A DNA stretch of 64,000 bases from Branchiostoma floridae (lineage: Eukaryota; Chordata; Leptocardii; Amphioxiformes; Branchiostomatidae). Shown one piece after another: positions 22,255 through 34,800 of the stretch. A program made the position numbers and the translations under genes. The notes under the pieces were generated by a model. The model made no database searches and was not told the DNA's origin. It worked only from the letters and a program-made list of their open reading frames with translations. Positions within the stretch are counted from its first letter, which is position 1; every line of letters starts with the position of its first letter. The stretch covers positions 8,160,758 to 8,224,757 of the forward strand of contig NC_049990.1 in assembly GCF_000003815.2 (NCBI RefSeq), in the 5' to 3' direction.

Positions 22255-23990
22255 GGCAGACGGGACATTACGTTCTAATTTCATGTGTCTTGATCATGAC
22301 AGAAATTTGACACCTTTGTAATGATTGTCAAAATTGATAGGACAAAGCCGTGGAAGATGAGCATATGTTATGGATTTTTGCAAAGATTTTGAATGTACAG
22401 TTTTCCTTTTTGCATATTCAGACTTTGAGATGAAATTTGTACCCTTTTTTTCTGTGAATTTTTCTTTCGCTTTATTGACACACTTGTGTTTGGATGTACC
22501 AATGTATACTCAACTTAGTACAGTGGTTTGTCAGTGGTTTATCCTTATTGTAGTGAATATAAAACTCAACAGTGCAAGCAGTACTTCAGCTGGTATTGTG
22601 TTCGTGTCATCTATATTTACAGCAGAATGTTTATACATTTGTAAGCCAGTTAAACGTCTTAACCATGAGCTGTAACATACTGATAACGCAGACTGTACAG
22701 TAAAATATACATTGTAGACTCACAAGTCAAGCTTTAGTTGACTACAATAGAGTCAGCTACACTAAATGACAAAAAGGCCAGAAAGTTGAATTTGTCCAAC
22801 AATATCACTGTTAACAGTTTATAGCCCTGTACAATGATAACCTGATTGGTATGTTAGCATATTCATTGGTTTATCATACAATGATTAATCACATGGGCAG
22901 GTTGCAGAAAAAGCAGGAATTTAGAAATTTTCCTTTATCATATGTCCTTTGTTTTTTAGTGATCATCATATTGTGTTATATCATTGTGTTTGTTATGATC
23001 AGGCTGTTGTCCGATGAGCGCCATGACTTATCTCCCGAGTGGGTCACCCCCATAGAATTCCTCTGCTAATATCAGACACTGTTGGGAGTAAAACGAATTT
23101 GTCACTTTTGTTTTTGAGACGCTTGCTTTGTCAGCTCTGGTGTTCAGCTTTTAAGTGTACATGTATAATGACAAATGTGGCATCATTGTAAAGGGTGATA
23201 AATATGTTTTCCAGTGATATGTAATACTAATAATGGCACAAATGATGGATCAAATTTAACTTAAGAAACTTTTTTGTTTTGAGTGTAGATAGTTGTTTCA
23301 GAAGCATTCTTGTGTATATACATGTACCTTGCTTTCTTGAAGTCTTCAGTACATTTTGATTTTGTATTAGGAATACCTATACTAGTATTAGGAAGAGGTA
23401 TTGGATGAAAAGTTGCAACAATGTGCAAAGAACTCAGAAGGTGTATACCACTACATTTGGCAGAAATTTTGTATGGGGAAAGTACATCAACATTTTCATA
23501 CAGGTTCTCCTCGATCCTTCCAAGTGCAGACCTAACACTGATATAGTTGTAAGTGGTTTAATTTTGATAACTGATAGCTTGAGATACTTGCATAGTTTTT
23601 GGCACTCCTTTGTAGAATCTATGATTAAAAATGATGCTTGCAGGGTAACATTGACAAAAAAGGCTATCACAGAAAGAACAAAACGATCTGTCATATCATA
23701 TCATATACAGGTTTTTTATTTGATATCATATGCACCATGTTGGACTACAGTGTACGTCTGGAAGATCTATGCCATTGCTTAGTCCAACTACTGGCATGTC
23801 GTAATCACCAGTTATTCAAAATTCAATTTTAATTACATTGATAAAAAAAGCCTGTACAGCATTTCAGCACCATGTTTGTAGCAGACTGCTGACTTACAAA
23901 CCTACATGTACATGTATGTGGGTTCACTGAACCTTACATTATTAAATATCATCTCTTCAGGAAAGAGCAAAGGCTGCTGGGCGGTGTTTA
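22255..23990 (+). other. IWS1 3' flank / probable 3' UTR
   Basis: AT-rich, no supported gene. An ATTAAA at about 23940 is the best poly(A)-signal-like hexamer seen; no canonical AATAAA is obvious near exon b. Small ORFs here (for example 23405-23782) lack any family similarity that I can see and are considered chance. Confidence 0.45.
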
Positions 23991-23996
23991 TTCATA

Positions 23997-24159
23997 CAGT
24001 AGAAGCCAGTTAATTGCGCATTGGATTATCGCACGCTTTGTTAATTGCATCGAATCCCAAACTGGTGCAATCCAGCTGGATGACTTCGCTTTGTTGCACC
24101 AACTAGATAATTGCACGAAATGCACTGGCAAATGGGGTGTGCAATTACGCGGCTTCTAC
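23997..24159. repeat. Tigger/pogo-like MITE, copy 2
   Basis: Ends CAGTAGAAGCCAGTTAATTG...GCGGCTTCTACGG, with GTTAATTGCA, ATAATTGCACGAAATGCACT and TGGGGTGTGCAATT inside. Same family and orientation as 18531-18703. Confidence 0.75.
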
Positions 24160-24633
24160 GGGGAGATCCAAATCACAGCATAGGGGATCTGTAACTGACG
24201 ATGCCAAATTACGAAAGAAATGACCTTTGAAGGACATGTACACTTAGAAAGGGCTCACAAGCACCGGGAATGAGCCATGGTGCTGAGAAGGCAGAGCACC
24301 ATTGACACAGGCCACTAAAATAATTGCGGAAACCTAGGCCTTCCTAGTGTACGGGGATCGTAGAATTCGACAAAAAAAATTGGCCAGGGGAGTCGGTCCA
24401 CGCTTAGTCCCCTCCAATACTCCTCTGGTAGCAAATAAAACTCCCCTGGCAAATTATTCTCCCTATAACAGCCAGCGTAGTCAGTCGCGGTAACCTCAAC
24501 AAGTACAACTACGTACAGAGAACATGACTATCACAGTAATCAGTATTCGCATCACGTCGTATGTCTACCATTGGTGCGTGGCAGCTTGTGACGCAGAGGT
24601 CGTGAACTTTTGTTTTAGCACCCGTTAATTTTT

Positions 24634-25045
24634 AACCTGGAATCCAGTCTCTCGCTGGCTCGGCCTACCGTACTTAGTGCAAGCTCTCCACGGGGCCACT
24701 GTGGGTCTGAGCCGCCGGGATAATTGGCCCGACCCGGTAGAATTTTCACGCGGTTGGACTTTGCCCAGGGGGGTTAATTGCCGGCCTAGCGAGAGACTGG
24801 GGAAATGGTGCTTTCTTTTTCCTCGAGATCAGATGTGAGATAAGGATTACTGCACCACGGGTGTCCCATATCGCACGGCACAATTGGCTAGGCCGGATAA
24901 TTAACCCCCTGGGCTAAAGTCTAACCCCGTGAAAATACTACCGGGTGTGGCCATTTACCCCGGCGGCTGGGAGCTTCCCTGGCCCCGTAGAGAGCCTGCA
25001 CTAACTACGGTATAAGGCCGAGCGAGAGACTGGATTCCAGGTTAG
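24634..25045. repeat. Nested palindromic (foldback) element
   Basis: TTAACCTGGAATCCAGTCTC at the left is inverted at the right (GAGACTGGATTCCAGGTTA). Each half is also roughly self-complementary: CCAGTCTCTCGCT...GGC and GCCTAGCGAGAGACTGGG bound the left half (24651-24801). Inner GGCCCGACCCGG and CCGGATAATTAACCCCC tracts also pair across halves. About 412 bp, between IWS1 and GST. Confidence 0.75.
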
Positions 25046-25828
25046 TTAATTTTCTGACAGCCGATACATTCCTAACCGGCATCTCGTGAAGGGTACCAAC
25101 CAGGAGAAAGGAAGAAAGTAAGGTAATGATCTCCCACTTAAACATGAGAGTCAAAGCGTTATCGAATGTCTTCTGTAGGTCGGTCATGAGAGAAAGCACC
25201 AGCCAGTAGGTCAAAGAGAGATTTATTTGCCTCGGGCATTGTCGACATTGTCACGCCTAGCGCTGACAAAACATTCCCTTTCAGGCTGTCTAACAAAACA
25301 GTCTGAACTTCAGTCTGGCAGCAAATCAAATCCCCGATACGCAACGAAAGTGCATGTTCTATGTTTGCCCGAAAACGTTACCGAATGAGGGAATCACGGC
25401 AATGGGCAATGTTTTAGTCTATTGAAGTAACATGGTTAAGAAGTGACAGATTGTTTTGCCAGTTGGAGTATTAAAGATAAAGCTATTTATAGGCTGTCTG
25501 CACTTCAAATGAACCTGAAACTGAGTGGAGCTGCTCATAGACTACGTCGTATGTATACATGAAAGTGTTTCGCACGTTTTGAAGGCTTATCTTATCATTC
25601 ACGGTATATATTTTTCTCCTATGATGGTGAAAAAAATGACAATGGTCTTTTATATATCAAAATCCAAAGATAATACGTACAATAAAAAGAAACATGACAC
25701 CACAACCCCCTTTCTTATATGGTACGCTCTATTATGTAACCTACTGCATTCTGTGGCGTAGCGCAAGCTCACAGCCTGACGTTAACGTTGTGTCATTACA
25801 GCCACCATTCCATACTGCTCCACCAGTT

Positions 25829-25861
25829 ATGCCGGTTTTAGGATATTGGAACATCAGAGGG
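25829..25861 (+). CDS. GSTM: GST alternative first exon a
   Basis: [11 protein letters not shown], 11 codons, ending in GGG before a GTAAGT donor; phase 0, so it joins exon 2 (LAQPIRF) in frame. Contains the catalytic Tyr (residue 6) and the adjacent Trp. Most like canonical mu-class starts. Unlike b-d, its upstream 150 bp does not share the conserved cassette. Confidence 0.88.
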
Positions 25862-28800
25862 GTAAGTTATAGGCCAAAAGGTATACTGTCGTTAAAACAA
25901 ACCCCATGGCTATGTAAATTCATCCGGGTGGCTATGTTTAGAACATAGATTCAAAGTATACATGGTAAGTCTAAATTTTAGTGCATGTTAACATGGCAAA
26001 ATGGCCAAGACTATATTTTAAAACGATGTGCAGTGCTGACTAGATTTGTTTCGAAAATTCTATCATTGTAATTCGCTGGTACCTTTACAGTCAAAAATGG
26101 CCTAGAAAATCACACAGGGAATCGAGGAAATCTTGTCTATATGGATAGGTGGTCACTATGCCAGGATTCTCAATGCTTATATGTCGATGGAAAAAATTAT
26201 CTTAAGAACAGCCCAAAAGGTGTCACATTGCCAGGGTGGTTCTTATGTATAGGTGGTCAATTGTACAGCCACAGGCTTGACTGTTATGTAGTGTCGCTCA
26301 AATCAATAAACCCAATGTGTATGTAGATCCGGGTGAATGGCCATTTTAAAAAGAAACTGAATATATAGTGTGCCATTTTAGCATCGGGTGGTCTCTGTTA
26401 TTGGTTAAACATGTTGAACATGCGTGTTGATATCATTTTGGCCTAAGTAAATTTTGCGGCCGAAGATATAGTTGTTTTTGTCGGTTAGATAACTAGGCTG
26501 CACAACGGCGGGTAAAAAAAAGGGTATTTTCTTCCCCGAAAGATTTATCTTTTCCAAATAATGTCAATACTCAACTTATACGGAATTGAATGTACGCACG
26601 AGTGTGAATCTCTTCTGACAAATTGATATCGGACAAATAGGCTATTTGATACTATTGCCTCAGGTCCGTTTTGTAGTCAGCTTTACTTGAGTACCAGGCA
26701 CCATGTTTAAATGTAATGTTTAAATGTGCATGCCTTGATTGGGAATGAAGTGCCAAACCACATGCTAAACCTCCTATGCTTGTTGTCATGGTACAGTTCC
26801 ACTGCATACCTAGATGCGATTTTGCGACATCACAACATTGTTGGCTGTCGTCCAAGTTCCTAATCGTTGTCATGTCAGTTTCTTCCGGCTTATTACAGTC
26901 ATATGGCACCCTGAATCTAACATAAGACAACAGCAAGTAAAATTTATGGATAACATATTGACTGCCCCATGATTTCGAAAAAAAAATTATGTCTTACCGG
27001 CAATGGTCTAAAAAGAGAAGCTATAAATGGTACATTCTCCATACCAACAACTACTAGTACTACAAATGCAACAGAAGCAGTATCAGTCAATCAATGGTTA
27101 GCCACCTTGGCGAACCATTATCAATGGGCTATTCCATTCAAATGTTGAGGAGGGGCAATAAAAAAATCTTTAAGCCTAGTTTCATTGTAATATTGCTTTG
27201 CCAAATTTAGGCTTCTTTACCCTCATATACTGCTAACGTCATACACTCTCTATTCTTCCTGATAATGCAGGTTGGACTTTTGGGAGTGGTGGGGGTTTAT
27301 TTCATGCTAGACGCCAATTTTTATGCAAAATGTCTCTCAAATGACCCAGTGTGTCACCCCTTAAGTGGGCGTGATCATATTTCAAAATTTCGATTTTTGC
27401 CTGATTTAAGGACAGCCACCCCCCCCCCCCCACACCCACACACACACGCACACCTGTGTACGCTGCACTTGGAACATCCCAAAGTGTGACCGTTGTTCGG
27501 ACCCGTTTGACCATGACCTTTAATAATAGTAGTAGCACATGCCGGCAGTGTTGGCATACTGGAACACTCGTGGGGTGAGTAACTGGAACACTCGTGGGGT
27601 GAATAACGTATTAACGGTTACTGAGTGGTTTGCCTTTGGTAAAAGTTGAGACAGAATAAATAGTTGTTTTCTGTTAGATAATCAGGCTGCACAACGGCGG
27701 GTCAAAGTTTAAGTAACTAAGTTCCCTGCAAAATTTACCATAGCCAAATAATGTCAGTATGAAACTTGTACAGAATTGAATGTACGCACAAGTGTGAACG
27801 GGACCCAGCTTCTCTAGCAAAGTATATCATGTAGTACAAGTAGGCTATTTCGTACTACTACTAGTTTAATATATTGCCTCAGGTCTAGATTACGCCTGTT
27901 CGCTTTGTAGTCAGCTTGTCTTGTCTACCGCGGACTATGTATGTCTAAAGTCATAAGTCAAGTAAGTCAAGTCAAAAAGAGCAGCGATAAAAGATACATT
28001 TGCCGTACCAAAAAATACTACAACAAAAGCAGTATCAGTCAATCAATGATTAGCCACCTTGGTTAAGCATTATCAATGGATTGTTCCATTCAGATTTTAA
28101 GGAGGGGCAATCAAACCTCCTCAAACCTATCTTTTATTGTGATATTGCTATTTCTTTGCCAAATTTAGGCTTCGTAACCCATTTATACTGCTAACCCTCA
28201 TTCACTCACTAATGATCATTTGCCCTCTCTATTCTTGCTAAGTAATCCTTTGTGCACACCCCTGTGTACGCTGAACATCCCAATGGGTGACCGTTTCTCG
28301 GACCCTTTGACCTTAGCACAGGACAGTCCACACCTTTCCAAGTTCTTTGTCACAGTTTTGTTGAATCGAAGCCTTATACCCTTGTCAGCATGCCGGCACT
28401 TTTGGCCTACTATAACATTCGAGGGGTGAGTAACATAACGGTTACTGAATGCGAGTGCGTTGTAAACTTTGCCTTTGGTGTTTAAATACATGTATATTTA
28501 GGACCTTTCATCAGAGGTCCTCGGCGTCGGCAAGGTCAAGGAGGTTAAACTTCCTTGGTTTTGGTCACTTTGTGTTGAGACGTTGTAATTCTCCACTCGC
28601 TAGCTACTACTGCTACAACAGAACCAGGCAATATCAAATAGCCTCCAACAGGCTAGGCCTTGACAAACTGAAAAAGAAGTTGTGGTTGTCAACTTCGAAC
28701 GCTGATTTCCTAAGCTAAATCTGATATCATACTGGCAACATCATGATGTCAATGGATTCTAAGCTCCTTAGTAGTACTATAAAACAGCTGTTGCCCGATC

Positions 28801-31800
28801 GCAGCGTCGGGGAACGATCTCAGTAATGTGAACGGTAAGTCACTATTAAAATGGTGACCCAGTTTCAAGCCTGACAATTTCAATTTTGTAATTTGATCTC
28901 AAAATTTTATACGTAGCAGTCAGGCCTGAATTGAACTAATTTGTTGGTGACGTTTGCGTTTTCATGGAGTTGTTTTGTAGAGTATGCTTTACAGTGACAA
29001 CCGGGCAATAAAAGTGCGACATATCCCAACAACTAGTCACTATGGCGAAACATTATAAGTACAATGTAATAGCAAGAAGGGCGTTATATCAAAATAGGGA
29101 TGTACACGTCAATGGCTAGTCTATTCAAACGTTGAGGAGGGAACATTCAGAAACATCCTCTTTTTTTTTTTTTTTAGATTGTTTGTTTATTTGTTTATTT
29201 TCTCTTCTTTATCGTCGTAGTTACCATTTATTTACCAGATGGTAGGTTCCTTTACATTCAATTAATCCTAGCCTCTCTATTCTTGACGTTGAATAGCTCT
29301 TTCTGTACACCCCCGTGCACGATGTATTTGGAACATCCCAAAGGGTCCCTAAAGTGTGACCGCTGCTTGACCTCATTAGGGTCCCATCTGGCCAGGACAG
29401 TCCACTCCCAACCTTGCCCGAGAATAGTATTTTTGATTGAAACGAAGCCTAAATTCTCTTGTCACTATGCCGACGTCGACACAGTTCGCATACTGGAACA
29501 TTCGTGGGGTGAGTAGCATATACTGAATCATTCAGTGAATGGTCACTGAGGGCGCTGTATGTTTGCCTTTGTTGATACAAACTGGCTGACCACATGTCTT
29601 CATATCACGCTGTGGTCAAACGTGTCACCCACGCCACGTAAAAATTCATGATGTGATTCAGGCTTTCTCAGCTTCGATATGTACGACATTTGCCTGTTCC
29701 CAGGTTATATGTATTGTATTCGCAACCTTATAACATTCAGCTAAAGATTTTAAACCCAAGGATCAACAGATGTTGGCAGATTTGCGCGTTTGGGCAACAG
29801 CCTCCTAATCTGAACAACAAAGGATGACCTAGTTTCAAGCCGGTGTACGTGGAATGGATAATCATGGTCGCTTGTCTCCAGGAAAAGGAAGCGATCCGAT
29901 TTTCAATTCCAACATCTTCTTGGAGATTAGCCATTGGGACGACAGTGGGCAAGCTCTGTCTGAACTCTGCTTGTTTGGTTTACGTTCTGTACGTCTCCGT
30001 CTCTATGTTACCGGCGTGCTTTATGTCAATTTGATTTGAGTCCTCTGTGTCGAGTCCTTTGTCGACCCCTCATCTTTCTTTCACACTAGGTAAATAACGT
30101 ACCGTAAAACGGGTCCGTCAATAACCTACTTTACTACTCTACAAGCAGAGGTTCGGCTCCGCCTGTATTCTTTACGCGATTTAGGTTCGTTGGGCTTTCT
30201 ATCTACTTGTGGACATGAAGAAATTGTAGGTCATTATAGTGCAATATAGAACTCAGTAAGTTTACTAAAGTGGGGCTCCCATACAAACCAGGAGCCCCGG
30301 TGAACTTAACTGAGATGGCACCCAGGCTATGGACCCTGTTCCGAAAATAGAACATCCCGGAGAGAGAAGTCAACAGCGCCATATCAGCACCTGACGCCCG
30401 CGGATGATTGACTGTAATCTCCAAGCAATTTCCCTTCCCGGTGTATTTCTTATTTTGCCTTAACGCTGCAGTGCAAGCTTCATAAACTCAAATATGACAA
30501 CTTTTCCCTGAAATTTTTTTTTTTTTTCTCATGCTGCTTCATTTCATGTTTTTTTTCGTATTTTTTTTTTCCCCCTGGTTATATTTTTTTTTTAATTTTT
30601 TTCCATTTTGTTCTGAATTTTTTGTTTTGATATTTTTGTCACATTTTCTTTTTGATTATATCTAATTTTTCATTCTTTTAATATTGTTTGCGACAAACAA
30701 TTTTTTTTTATTTTAGAATTAAATCCCTCACTTTTTTTATTTTTTTTGAGGTCTTTTTGTTTTTTTTGCATTTTTTTTTTGTCTTTTTGTTTTTTTCTTT
30801 TTTTTTTTTTTTTTTTTCTTTTTTGCTTTTTTTTGTTTTTTTTTTTGTTTTTTTTTTTTTATTTTGTTTTTAATTTTTTTTTCATTTTTTTTTTGCTTTT
30901 TTTTTGTTTTTTTTTTATTTTTTTTTTTTTTTGCTTTTTGACTTTTCTTTTTCTTTTTTTTTATTTTTTTTTTTTTTTTGTTTTTTTGTTTTTTTCATTT
31001 TTTTTTTTATTTTCTTCTTTATATATTTTTTTTTTTTTTTTTTTTGTTTTTTTTTTATTTTTTTTTTTATTTTTTTTTTTTTTTATTTTTTTTTATGCTG
31101 TATTTATTTTTTTTTTTTTTTTTTTAATTTTTTCTTTTTCCCCCTTATGATCGTTGCACAGCTTACATTAGCTGTTTTAAGCCACCGGAGGAATCTGCTT
31201 GGAGATTAGATTGACTGAAGGAGGGGTCGGTCTTGTGTGTGTCTGTGTAACACAAACACCACTGTTCGTGGCTACAGAAATAACGTCCAAGCAGAGGTTA
31301 GGCCCCGCGACTGGTTTTTGAAGTACTTCTGCTTTAGGCGTACGCGTTTTTGTACTAAATTATAGGGCTTTCTGCTTTGTGAGGCTTTCTTTTTGTAAAA
31401 ACATGCAGACAAAACGCTTGTAAAAAACAGCCAAAGCCGCTACTTGGAGAGTAGCTTTAACGGGACCCTCCCGAAGTTGGGCACTGAACCGAAAGATAGA
31501 TGCCAAACTACAAACATTGGAAAATTAAACATATATTATTATTCTATTGTCGTACCTGTATCATACCGAAGTTATTTTGTGTGTTTTAGCTTGCCCAGCC
31601 CATTCGCTTCCTGTTGGAGTACACTGGGACTGAGTACGAGGAGAAGCGGTATGAGACCGGACCAGGTGGGGATAAACTTCCATATATATAGATTATCTAA
31701 CAAAAAGGCCAATATGAAAAAAAGACAATTTGGTCCATATCTTGGAATCTTTTCATGCATATTAACCATTACTTCTTTTTAGCATGTGGCCATTGAAAAT

Positions 31801-34800
31801 AGAGGAATAGTTTTACGCTGCATGGCAGGGTTGTGGCCAGCCTGAAATCATTTTCAGTCCCCTCGATTTTGAATGGGAATCCTATCGAGCACCGAAGGCA
31901 TGGCGTGACGTTGCGCAACATTTCTAGTGGGTCTGGGTCCCAGAAAATTTTGAAATCTAGACCCTCTGAAACACTATTACCTGCATTTTTAGGTGCACAT
32001 TTTGCTGGTAGACTAAGCTGTTCAATGGCATCTGTTTTGGTGAAGAAGAACACATGGGTTTCAGTTCTTTATATCTTTACATATCAATTTTTGTCTGTCC
32101 CAAGGGACGGAACGGGGAAAACTTTTTTCAGTCCCAAGCTACAAAATTCCTTCAAAGGACTGAAGGACAGGTGCTGGCTACAACCCTGCTGCATGGACTC
32201 GTGTGTGTGTGAGTGCGTACCCAAAGGAATATATTCAGAACCCCTGGATGGATTGTGATAATATTTAGTACGTAAATAGGTGTTGTTGACCCGACGGTCC
32301 TGTACGATTTTAGGCCTCCTTGCAAACGACCTTGGTACTGCAGTAGAGTCGACGTTTTGTTTTGTGCTGGACATGCTGTTGTGTCCGCTCCCTTCAGACC
32401 AAACCTAACAAGGCAGGACTCCGGGCTTGTACATTTGGGCTCCACAAGCAGGAAAGTTTACTTCCCGGAAAGTATGACCATGTGGTTTTTACTGTGCATG
32501 CTTTGCTTTCAGCCCCTGACTATGACAGGAGTGAGTGGTTGAACGAGAAACATTCGTTCGGCCTGGACTTTCCAAACGTAAGTAAATTGGTTCATTTCTA
32601 CCAGAGACTATTCTTTTGTCTTGCTAGTCACAAATGTACGGCATTTGAAATTGCAGCGTTGCAAACTGATGTAACACAATGTTACTTGAAGCTTGCTTTT
32701 ACAGGTTAGTTCAGATCTTTCTTAGATCTTTTTTTTTATATCCTATCTATGGTATTTATGGACACTTATAGCATACTATTTTAGTATTAATGTTTTGTAT
32801 TTTTATTACCCTTTTCACAGCTGCCATACTACATCGACGGCGACATAAAAATCACTCAGAGCAACGCCATTCTGAGGTACATCGCTCGGAAGAACAACCT
32901 CTGTAAGTAATATATCCACCGTTATTAACTTAACGAAAAATGGAGGTATTGTTTTCTGTGTGCGAGTGTGCGTGTATCATTATATTGTGGTCAGTATAGC
33001 TGGATAGATTGTAACGATATTGGTATGTGGGTAGGTCTTGGGAAGACGAAGATCGACGAAGATCAAGCTCATGTCTGGGCCTTCTGGCGACTTTCCTTGG
33101 TACTGAAACAGACCGATCTTCCGGTTTTTGTATGCTCTAGTATTGCTATGCTTCTGCATGATTTTCAGTACATCGTACAACGCCAAATTTCCCAACATGG
33201 CAACCTGTTGATAAAAAATACATTGTGCATCAGGCATATAGTTTACGGGGAAATGCTGGAAGATACCAAAATGTTCCTTTTTTAGAAACCATGCCGATTT
33301 GTTGGTGTAGGTGGTGAGACGGAAGAGGAGCGGGTCCGGGTGGACATCATGGAGAACCAGTCCATGGACTTCCGGAACGGCACCGTCAGACTCTCCTACA
33401 GCCCCAAATTCGTAAGAAAAACCCGTCCTATACATCGTGTCTTGCGTTTACTGAAAGTGCGGCATGTCGGACTGTATTCATCATACAGAAAGTGTAAGGA
33501 CGGATATCAATGGAGAAGTAATCTCCAAACGAGGGCAAAAGCAGTATCGAAAGGGCTAAACATATATACGTATCCGACTCGCTCACGAGATCTGCATGCA
33601 GTCGGTAAAAAGAAAGTACATCCAATTGGTACCTATCCTCTGAGGCCAATTGGACACTTGTCTTTGACAGATCTCCATGAAGATTAGAAGAATAGACTTG
33701 TCTTTGTTACGAAGCAGACTAAGATTACGGAGTTCAAAGCTGACTTCCGTGGTACGAGAATTCTTGCTCTGCCTACCAATAGAATGTTCTATATTTCCCG
33801 AATCAGAGACAATTTACGAAAATTGTATTTCAGGAAGAGCTGAAGCCAGGATACCTCAAAGACGTTGTTAATACCATCAAGCAGTTTTCCCAGTTCCTGG
33901 GGTCTAACCAGTGGTTCGCCGGTGACAAGGTAAAATCTATCGTTATCAGCAGCGTTTTAAAGTCTTAAGTCGTCATCACGACCTCTGTGAACAATTTCCC
34001 CAGGTTGTAAAATCCCTAGAAAACAAGGTTCGTTATTTACAACCAGGATCTATGTAACAGCCGACTGTCTGTCATGGCAATCATGACATGCACTATTCCA
34101 CACTGCAGCTAGGTGTCGCTGCTAACAATGCGGTTCCTGTCAGGCCTACCGCGAGGAAGGTCACAGACGGTTGCCGAAACATCGGCTGTAGATTGTATAT
34201 AAATTTATGATGATGATGGTAATGATGATGATTGGTTTATTGAAAATGAAAATACCTAGCAGCCAAAAGGCTGAATTACGCACAATCTTACGCATCAATC
34301 GCAATACCATTCATTAAACAAAAACAGGCTTAGTAACATGTGTTCTTTTGGACGTTTACAGGTCACATTTGTGGACTTCCCCATGTATGAGCTTCTGGAC
34401 CAACATCGTCTATTAGAACCAACACTATTGGACGACTTCCAGAACCTCAAGGTAACGTGTGATTCAATATGTGCCTCCTGCAAATGAAGTAGTAATGCTA
34501 TAGCTAGTCCAGACTACTCAGACGTTGGATACGACACTGTCCCAGTGTTCTACTCGGTTTTTTTTACAGTATTTGGTGAGTCTTTGTACCTGTAATACCT
34601 AGTACGTCATTTTAACAGTTCACCTTTTTTATGAGAAGTTGAGGAGTAGAACAGGTCCAAGACGTACTGAATGCCGCAAGGCACTCCTGAAACATTATCC
34701 AACATCTACTTGTAGGTTAAATCCAAACAGCTCAAGTAGTACAACTTTTAGTGTTATTGCTCTTTCCAGCGTACTTGTCGTAGAAATCTACCTATAGGCT

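Larger units (their letters stand above)
26466..28240 (+). repeat. Segmental tandem duplication carrying GST first exons
   Basis: 26466-26660 is repeated at about 27664-27890, sharing AGGCTGCACAACGGCGGGT, CAAATAATGTCA, GAATTGAATGTACGCAC and TATTGCCTCAGGTC. 27060-27290 is repeated at 28008-28240 and, more weakly, at 29000-29285, sharing GCAGTATCAGTCAATCAATG, TAGCCACCTTGG and GGAGGGGCAAT. The repeat unit is roughly 0.9-1.2 kb, and each unit ends in a first exon, so the exon array grew by unequal exchange. Confidence 0.8.

Noticed and set aside
30688-31209. Phe-rich ORFs up to 134 aa
   Set aside because: Translation of a poly-T low-complexity tract; no start context, no splice fit, no protein-like composition.
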